DNA from: Pseudomonadota bacterium
GTDB taxonomy: Bacteria; Pseudomonadota; Alphaproteobacteria; Rhodobacterales; Rhodobacteraceae
Reading direction: 5' to 3'
DNA: 5,376 nt
NCBI GenBank assembly: GCA_021813645.1
Contig: JAKAJW010000424.1
Span: forward strand, 1 to 5,376
The position numbers and the translations under genes were made by a program. This document shows, piece after piece, positions 1 to 3,756 of the stretch. Position 1 is the stretch's first letter. The number at the start of each line of letters is the position of its first letter. The notes beneath the pieces are model-generated. The model did no database searches and had not been told where the DNA came from. It worked only from the letters and a program-made list of their open reading frames with translations.

Positions 1-406
1 AGGCGGCCGCCTGGGCGGCCTGGGCGGCCACGCCGTAGCCGCTCGCCGCGGCGAGATCGCCGGTGCCGCTCCAGACCGTGTCGCTGATCAGCCAGGTCAC
101 CGGATCGGGCGCCATCAGCAGCGCGCTGACCTGCTCGAGCGGGCCACCCTTGGCCAGGGCGTCGCGATGCTGCCCATAGGCCTGCGGCCCCAACTCCAGC
201 ATCAGGCCGGCCTTCATCAGGATCAGCGTCAGCGACAACAGCGCCACCATCCGCAGCGCCAGGCCGAACCGCCCGTGCGAGCGCTCCGCCGCGGCCCGCT
301 TCGGCCGCGCCGGCGCCTCGACGGCACCGTTGAGCGCGTCGCGCAGCCGCATCGTCTCGATGCGCTGCATGCGGTCGGCGATGTCCTGGCGGCTCTCCAG
401 CTGCAC
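1..406 (-). CDS. Hypothetical single-pass membrane protein, C-terminus cut off by the window edge
   Basis: I do not recognise this gene as a named family. The 135 visible codons are open to the edge. Residues 1-25 are charged and helical (QLESRQDIADRMQRIETM), with hydrophobic spacing like a short coiled coil. Residues 30-46 are basic and Ala/Pro-rich, and residues 47-64 form one hydrophobic segment (FGLALRMVALLSLTLILM) likely to cross the membrane. The basic stretch before it predicts a cytoplasmic N-terminus (positive-inside rule). The part after the membrane segment ends in an Ala/Gln-rich run at the window edge. I chose the GTG at 406-404 because GGAGGA (419-414) lies 7 bases upstream. A second in-frame GTG at 421 adds five residues (VEDRI) and would lengthen the coiled coil, but it lacks a good binding site. 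The gene begins 75 bases after prmA on the same strand, so it may share that transcript. The frame is well supported by codon use and the membrane segment; the function is unknown. Confidence 0.72.
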   Translation of the reverse strand, partial: MQLESRQDIADRMQRIETMRLRDALNGAVEAPARPKRAAAERSHGRFGLALRMVALLSLTLILMKAGLMLELGPQAYGQHRDALAKGGPLEQVSALLMAPDPVTWLISDTVWSGTGDLAAASGYGVAAQAAQAAA

Positions 407-413
407 GATTCGA

Positions 414-419
414 TCCTCC
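414..419 (-). promoter_or_regulatory. Ribosome binding site that decides a GTG start
   Basis: On the minus strand this reads GGAGGA, ending 7 bases before the GTG at 406-404. There is no ATG start with a similar signal: the first in-frame ATG, at 370, is preceded by GCCGACCGC, which has no Shine-Dalgarno character. The site therefore favours GTG 406 over both ATG 370 and GTG 421. Confidence 0.55.
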
Positions 420-481
420 ACGGTCGCGGGCGTACGATCCGCGCGAACCACGGCAAATCCGAGGAAAAACCAAGGCGAATT

Positions 482-1363
482 TTAGACCAATTGTGGCGAC
501 TTCCGGAGCGTCAGCGCGCTCCACTCGCCGATATCCTCGCGCGTCTCCAGCGCGAAGCCCTGCGCCACATAGGCCGCCAGCACCGCCTCGGCCTGGGTCA
601 CCAGCAGGCCCGAGAGCACCGCGCGGCCGCCCGGCGCGACATGCGCCGCCATCGCCGGGGCCAGCTCGATCAGCGGCCCCATCAGGATATTGGCGAAGAC
701 CAGGTCGAACGGCGCCGCCGCTTCGATCTCGGGATGCGCGAAGCCGGCCGCCTCCAGGCAGACCACCCGGCCGGCCAGCCCGTTCGCCGCCACATTGGCC
801 TCCGCCACCTCGACCGCCACCGCATCGATGTCCGAGGCGATCATGGTGCCCGGCCAGACTGAGGCCGCCGCCATGGCCAGCACCGCCGTGCCGCAGCCGA
901 TATCGGCCACCCGGCCCGGCGCGACCCCGGCACCCGCCAGCCGCTCGACCGCCCGCAGGCAGCCCAGCGTGGTGGCGTGATGCCCGGTGCCGAAGGCCAT
1001 CGAGGCCTCGATCAGCAGCGCCACCCGCCCTTCCGGCACCTTGTCGGCGTCGTGGCTGCCGTAGACGAAGAACCGCCCGGCCTCCACCGGCACCAATTCG
1101 CGCCGCACCTTGGCCACCCAATCGATCTCCGGCAGCTCCGACACCGCGAAGGGCCGCGCCCCAAAGGCCGCCGCCAGCAGCGCCAGCGCCACCGCGTCGG
1201 GCGGCTCGGTGAAATAGCCGGCCACCTCCCAGAGGTCGGAGCCGTCCTCCACCTCGAAGGTGCCGATACCCTCCGGCGCCGGCTCCAGCGCCTCGACGGC
1301 TTCGGCGAGCGCCTCGGCCGCCGCGCGGCCGGGCAAGGTGGTCAGGGCGGAATAGCTCGGCAT
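482..1363 (-). CDS. prmA: Ribosomal protein L11 methyltransferase PrmA
   Basis: PrmA is a cytoplasmic SAM-dependent enzyme; in E. coli it trimethylates ribosomal protein L11 at its N-terminal amino group and two lysines. The product is 293 residues, the usual family length. The N-terminal ~100 residues match the substrate-recognition domain (EVEDGSDLWEVAGYF at 37-51). The linker carries the hallmark AFGTGHHATT at 123-132. The Rossmann methyltransferase domain follows: SAM motif I DIGCGTAVLA at 154-163, the acidic strand end ASDID at 176-180, then FDLVFANILMGPL at 219-231, including the diagnostic NIL at 225-227. The ATG at 1363 has a strong GGAGG just upstream. One departure is Ala160 where motif I often has its third glycine. 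The gene starts 26 bases after the P-loop ATPase gene and precedes the membrane protein gene, all on one strand, so co-transcription is likely. Identity is near certain; co-transcription is inferred. Confidence 0.96.
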   Translation of the reverse strand: MPSYSALTTLPGRAAAEALAEAVEALEPAPEGIGTFEVEDGSDLWEVAGYFTEPPDAVALALLAAAFGARPFAVSELPEIDWVAKVRRELVPVEAGRFFVYGSHDADKVPEGRVALLIEASMAFGTGHHATTLGCLRAVERLAGAGVAPGRVADIGCGTAVLAMAAASVWPGTMIASDIDAVAVEVAEANVAANGLAGRVVCLEAAGFAHPEIEAAAPFDLVFANILMGPLIELAPAMAAHVAPGGRAVLSGLLVTQAEAVLAAYVAQGFALETREDIGEWSALTLRKSPQLV

Positions 1364-1389
1364 CGTCCCTCCGGGTCTGGCGCCCCCGC

Positions 1390-1941
1390 CTAAGCCGCGC
1401 CGGCCTCCCGGTCAAGCCAGGCGCACAACTCCTCGACCAGCGCCGCCACCGGCCGGGCCGATTCCAGCCGCAGCAACGGGCAGGGAAACTCTGCCGCCCA
1501 AGCCTCGTGGCGCGCCCGCGAGCGCTGGCCGAAGCCCGGGTCGTCATAGCTCGCCGCCCAGTCGATGAAGGCGCGATGCACCGCCGCCATGTCGCCGCCC
1601 GGTCCGATCCGCGCGCCGTAGCGCCGCCGCTCGCGCGCTTTCAGCCGGGCCAGCCGCTGCGCCCCGGGCAGGGTCAGGAACACCGCATGGCTCAGCCGCG
1701 GCAGCACCGCCGCGCCCCAATCGACCAGCGAGCCCGACAGCACCCAGTCGGAGCGCGGCAGGAACAGCGCCTGCATCAGCGCCAGCCGCTCCGGCTCGGG
1801 CCGCCGCTCCTGGAACGGCGGGTCGCTCGGCCGCCAGAAGAAGTCGTCACTGTCGAAATGCTGGCTGTCGCGCGCCGAGGCCAGCGCCCGGCCCAGCGTC
1901 GAACTGCCCGCACCGCTGCCACCGAAGATCAAGATCCGCAT
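1390..1941 (-). CDS. Small P-loop ATPase / nucleotide-kinase-like protein with lysine-less Walker A
   Basis: This 183-residue cytoplasmic protein has the fold signature of small P-loop kinases (adenylate and shikimate kinase-like). It starts MRILIFGGSGAGSSTLGRAL, a beta strand into a phosphate-binding loop at residues 7-15. The invariant Walker A lysine is replaced by Ser13 (GGSGAGSST). Next come HFDSDDFFW at 28-36 and a PSDPPFQERRP segment at 38-48, a likely substrate-binding region. A hydrophobic strand AVFLTLP lies at 86-92, and an arginine-rich helix RLARLKARERRRYG at 96-109 resembles the LID helix of nucleotide kinases. My recollection is that a family of short bacterial ATPases annotated as adenylate kinase or AAA ATPase has Thr or Ser at this position, so the change may be a family trait. 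The ATG at 1941 is chosen because the P-loop begins at residue 7; the frame stays open far upstream but would run antisense to the sigma gene. It is first in the prmA cluster. The substrate is unknown. Confidence 0.82.
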   Translation of the reverse strand: MRILIFGGSGAGSSTLGRALASARDSQHFDSDDFFWRPSDPPFQERRPEPERLALMQALFLPRSDWVLSGSLVDWGAAVLPRLSHAVFLTLPGAQRLARLKARERRRYGARIGPGGDMAAVHRAFIDWAASYDDPGFGQRSRARHEAWAAEFPCPLLRLESARPVAALVEELCAWLDREAGAA

Positions 1942-1959
1942 GGCGCCCCCCAGGCTCCC

Positions 1960-1973
1960 CCCTAGGGCTAGGG
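1960..1973. promoter_or_regulatory. CCCTAG-GG-CTAGGG dyad upstream of the P-loop ATPase gene
   Basis: Perfect 6-bp arms CCCTAG (1960-1965) and CTAGGG (1968-1973) are separated by GG. The dyad lies 18 bases before the ATG at 1941 on the minus strand. It contains two copies of CTAG, a tetranucleotide usually rare in bacterial genomes. Position and symmetry would suit an operator or an early leader element for the prmA cluster, but no known regulator is recognised. Confidence 0.25.
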
Positions 1974-2126
1974 CGAAATCCTGCGTCAGGCAAGATGCTG
2001 CGCCGCCGCATCCGATGCCGCTGGCGCAAAAGAGCGGGGATGATTCGCGCCCTGCGACGAAGCTGCCCCTTGCCAGGCCCCGCAGTGGCGCCGCGGCGCC
2101 TTCGGTTTCTCCCGCGAAAACCGGCA

Positions 2127-2149
2127 TTTGGCGCAAAACGCGGCGTTTT
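2127..2149. promoter_or_regulatory. Two overlapping A/T-flanked dyads upstream of the candidate promoter
   Basis: TTTG-GCG-CAAA (2127-2137) overlaps a perfect 7-bp-arm dyad AAAACGC-G-GCGTTTT (2135-2149), which is followed by two more T. The dyads end 16 bases before GGAAC at 2166. They could be a binding site for a dimeric regulator acting on either divergent promoter. The second dyad plus its T-run also resembles a weak intrinsic terminator, but as RNA its stem would be about six pairs, four of them A-U, so I favour a DNA site. Confidence 0.3.
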
Positions 2150-2165
2150 TTCGGGCAGGTCACAA

Positions 2166-2202
2166 GGAACTTGCCGATTCGCTCGGCATGTAGCTCTATA
2201 AT
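2166..2202 (+). promoter_or_regulatory. Candidate promoter for the sigma / anti-sigma operon
   Basis: This is the most promoter-like stretch in the gap. A TATAAT at 2197-2202 is a perfect -10 hexamer in very G+C-rich DNA. Upstream lies GGAACTTGCCG (2166-2176), which contains both GGAAC, typical of ECF -35 elements, and TTGCCG, a sigma-70-like -35. The spacing is imperfect: TTGCCG to TATAAT is 20 bases, and GGAACTT to the TCTAT at 2195 is 22. The general-stress EcfG pattern of GGAAC, 16-17 bases, then GTT is not met. It may be sigma-70 dependent with a poor -35, or ECF dependent with an unrecognised -10. A start near 2209 would leave a leader of about 245 bases. Confidence 0.4.
2172..2188. promoter_or_regulatory. 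TGCCGA-N5-TCGGCA dyad inside the promoter spacer
   Basis: Perfect 6-bp arms TGCCGA (2172-2177) and TCGGCA (2183-2188) surround TTCGC. The dyad sits between the GGAAC/TTGCCG element and the TATAAT, where a bound dimer would block or remodel RNA polymerase binding. The geometry fits an operator; the regulator cannot be named. Confidence 0.3.
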
Positions 2203-2300
2203 GACAAAACGGAGAAGACCGGAAGTTTCGCCTCCCCTGTTCCCGCCGCGTCGCATCGCCGGGGCGGCAGGGGGCGCCGGCAAGGCTCCGACGCCGCGGC

Positions 2301-2320
2301 CGATCGTCACAGAACGATCG
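2301..2320. repeat. CGATCGT-N6-ACGATCG inverted repeat in the sigma-factor leader
   Basis: Perfect 7-bp arms CGATCGT (2301-2307) and ACGATCG (2314-2320) flank CACAGA. A third CGATCG occurs at 2341-2346 inside GCGATCGC. It lies about 135 bases before the sigma-factor start, so it could act as a hairpin in the leader RNA or as a protein-binding site. CGATCG is not rare in alphaproteobacterial DNA, which tempers the significance. Confidence 0.3.
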
Positions 2321-2410
2321 CAAGCAAGGGCCCTGCGTCGCGATCGCCCCGGCCGGCAGGCCACCCCGCCCCGCGGCGGACGGCAGGCACGCGTCCGGTT
2401 CGGCGTCGGC

Positions 2411-2434
2411 GGGCCTGGCACGCTGCCCAGGCCC
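2411..2434 (+). promoter_or_regulatory. Leader hairpin next to the sigma-factor ribosome binding site
   Basis: Perfect 8-bp arms GGGCCTGG (2411-2418) and CCAGGCCC (2427-2434) enclose an 8-base loop CACGCTGC. The stem ends 6 bases before the GGAGG at 2441. No T-run follows, so it is not a standard intrinsic terminator. A stable stem this close to the binding site could affect translation start or mRNA stability. A shorter dyad CGGACG-N9-CGTCCG (2377-2397) lies just upstream. Confidence 0.35.
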
Positions 2435-2440
2435 CAAGCG

Positions 2441-2449
2441 GGAGGGGAG
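2441..2449 (+). promoter_or_regulatory. Strong ribosome binding site for the sigma factor
   Basis: GGAGGGGAG lies just upstream of the ATG at 2455; the GGAGG core ends 9 bases before it. This fixes the sigma-factor start and shows the gene is not translated from an upstream in-frame codon. Confidence 0.7.
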
Positions 2450-2454
2450 CCCGA

Positions 2455-2943
2455 ATGGACGCATTGGACGAGATCGAGGCCACGGTTCCGGCGCTGCGCC
2501 GCTATGCCCATGCGCTGATCCAGGACCGCGAGGCGGCCGAACGGCTGGTGCAGGATTGCGTCACCCGCGCGCTCGCCCGCCGCGAAGAGGGCCGCGGCAA
2601 GGGCTCGATGAAGGCCTGGATGTTCTGCATCCTGATGAACCGCTACCGCCAGCAACTGCGCCGCGGCGGCCCGCAGCTCGCCATCGTGCGCGAGCCGCTC
2701 GCCGCCACCCCGGGCGCGGCCGAGGACCATCTGGTGCTGCCCGAGGTCCATGCCGCCATCGGCCGGCTGCCGCCGGATCAGCGCGCCGTGCTGCTGCTGG
2801 TCGCGCTCGAGGGCATCTCGATCGAGGAGGCGGCGCGGCTGCTCTGCCTGCCGCGCGCGACCGCGCTGAACCGGCTCGCCCGCGCCCGCCGGGCGCTCTG
2901 CAACCTGACCGGACGGGAGGATCGGCCACGGAGACTGGCGTGA
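2455..2943 (+). CDS. ECF-type RNA polymerase sigma factor (sigma-70 family)
   Basis: The 162-residue product has the two-domain layout of ECF sigma factors, which direct core RNA polymerase to a small stress or signal regulon. Sigma region 2 covers about residues 10-72: AERLVQDCVTRAL at 28-40 matches the core-binding helix, and KAWMFCILMNRYRQQLRR at 53-70 matches the segment that recognises the -10 element. A short linker follows, then region 4 at about 97-150, with LPPDQRAVLLLVALEGISIEEAARLL and the recognition helix LPRATALNRLARARRAL. That helix departs from the common G-T-V-K-S-R pattern. The start is fixed by GGAGG upstream. The stop codon overlaps the start of the next gene (TGATG at 2941-2945), the classic arrangement of a sigma factor with its anti-sigma factor. 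The long structured leader and candidate promoter suggest extra control. I see no NepR or PhyR neighbour, so it is probably not the general-stress sigma EcfG. The ECF subgroup is not assigned. Confidence 0.92.
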   Translation: MDALDEIEATVPALRRYAHALIQDREAAERLVQDCVTRALARREEGRGKGSMKAWMFCILMNRYRQQLRRGGPQLAIVREPLAATPGAAEDHLVLPEVHAAIGRLPPDQRAVLLLVALEGISIEEAARLLCLPRATALNRLARARRALCNLTGREDRPRRLA

Positions 2944-3749
2944 TGACCCCGAAGCCGGAAGACCGCCCGCAGGCCGATCGGGCCGAGCCGATCCCCGAGG
3001 AAAGCCTGCTCGCCTGGCACAGCGACGCGCTGACCGAGGCCGAGCGCCGCGCCCTGGCCGAGCGGATCGACGGCGACGCCGGCGCCCGCGCCACGCTCAG
3101 CCAATGGCGCCACCAGGACGCCGCGATCGCCTCGCTCTACACCCCCCTCGGCGACGAGCCGCTGCCGGGCAACCTGCGCGAGATCTTCGACGAGGCCCGC
3201 ATCGCCCCCGCCCCGGCCCGCCGCAGCCTGCTGCGCCCGACGCCCTCCGGCCTCTTGCTGGTCGCGCTGGTGCTGATCTTCGGCCTCGGGCTCGGCTGGG
3301 CCGCGCATGAGGCGCTGCGCCCGGCCGCCCCCGGCCTGGCCGCCGAGGCCGCCCGCGCCTACGAGACCTATGTCGTCGACACCGCCCATCCGGTCGAGCT
3401 CGCCGCCACCGACACCCGGCTGACCGCCTGGGTCGCCGGCCGGATCGGCCATGTCCTGCCGCCGCCTGACTTCACCAGCGCCGGCTTCGCCCTGATGGGC
3501 GGCCGCGTGCTGCCCTCGGCCCATGGCCCGGCCGCGCTCTACATGTATCAGGACGCCGCCGGCCAGCGCGCCGCGCTCTATGTCGTCGCCCGCCAGGGCG
3601 GCGCCCGGACCGCGCCGCGGTTCTTCGCCGACGGCCGCACCCGCGGCCTCTGGTGGGTCGACCGCGACCTCGGCTTCGCCGTCACCGGCGGCCTGCCTCG
3701 CCCGCTGCTCGAACGCATCGCCACCCTGGCCTACGACCAGCTGCTCTGA
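2943..3749 (+). CDS. Transmembrane anti-sigma factor (COG5662/RsiW-like)
   Basis: This 268-residue protein is inferred to bind and silence the sigma factor encoded just before it. Residues 1-90 are cytoplasmic: EESLLAWHSDALTEAERRALAERIDGD at 19-45 and the following QWRHQDAAIASLYTPLGDEPLP resemble the N-terminal sigma-binding region of alphaproteobacterial anti-sigma factors. A single membrane helix spans about 103-121 (GLLLVALVLIFGLGLGWAA) after an Arg-rich stretch, giving an N-in topology. The periplasmic part (122-268) includes AYETYVVDTAHPVELAA, then GFALMGGRVLPSAHGPAALYMYQD, a layout typical of this family. The protein has no cysteine, so there is no HxxxCxxC zinc motif and no thiol sensing. 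The ATG at 2943 overlaps the sigma stop by one base, with GGAGA at 2930-2934, so translation is probably coupled. The stop is 7 bases from the opposing priA stop. The pairing is strongly supported by order and overlap; the signal is unknown. Confidence 0.88.
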   Translation: MTPKPEDRPQADRAEPIPEESLLAWHSDALTEAERRALAERIDGDAGARATLSQWRHQDAAIASLYTPLGDEPLPGNLREIFDEARIAPAPARRSLLRPTPSGLLLVALVLIFGLGLGWAAHEALRPAAPGLAAEAARAYETYVVDTAHPVELAATDTRLTAWVAGRIGHVLPPPDFTSAGFALMGGRVLPSAHGPAALYMYQDAAGQRAALYVVARQGGARTAPRFFADGRTRGLWWVDRDLGFAVTGGLPRPLLERIATLAYDQLL

Positions 3750-3756
3750 CCGCCGC

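Larger units (their letters stand above)
1942..2454. other. Long divergent intergenic region, about 513 bases, no convincing gene
   Basis: This separates the leftward P-loop ATPase gene from the rightward sigma-factor gene. Open frames cross it on both strands, but their products are Arg/Pro/Gly-rich with no domain, and I take them as by-products of high G+C. The part at 2105-2210 is distinctly richer in A/T than its surroundings and contains the best promoter candidate. Inverted repeats that I checked base by base lie at 1960-1973, 2087-2100, 2127-2137, 2135-2149, 2172-2188, 2301-2320, 2377-2397 and 2411-2434. Some of these are expected by chance in such G+C-rich DNA. I found no clear promoter for the leftward operon: a TTGCCT with TAGCCC 17 bases downstream on the minus strand is only a weak match. 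Confidence 0.7.

Noticed and set aside
11..28. Short tandem repeat of CTGGGCGGC
   Set aside because: It is two copies only and encodes an Ala/Gln-rich stretch in the partial membrane protein, so it is ordinary coding sequence.
493..1212. Long open frames on the plus strand across prmA
   Set aside because: They are Pro/Arg-rich antisense readings of a clearly identified gene, a common artefact of high G+C.
2087..2100. Perfect 14-bp palindrome GGCGCCGCGGCGCC
   Set aside because: It is composed only of G and C in a G+C-rich gap, where such palindromes arise readily; no positional argument supports a function.
2135..2151. Intrinsic terminator (stem plus T-run)
   Set aside because: The stem would have about six pairs, four of them A-U, and the T-run is short. 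No gene reading right ends nearby, so it is more plausibly a DNA-level dyad.
2166..2195. EcfG-type general-stress promoter
   Set aside because: GGAAC is present but no GTT follows at 16-17 bases; the nearest likeness is GTA at a spacing of 19. No NepR or PhyR gene is in the window.
2201..2518. Open frame starting at the ATG that overlaps TATAAT and ending inside the sigma gene
   Set aside because: The product is Arg/Pro/Gly-rich without any recognisable feature, there is no ribosome binding site, and it overlaps the well-supported sigma gene in another frame.
1942..2751. Upstream extension of the P-loop ATPase reading frame on the minus strand, giving a much longer protein
   Set aside because: The added ~270 residues are low-complexity Arg/Gly/Ala-rich, run antisense to the sigma-factor gene and show no domain. 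The P-loop normally lies within the first ten residues, as it does from ATG 1941.
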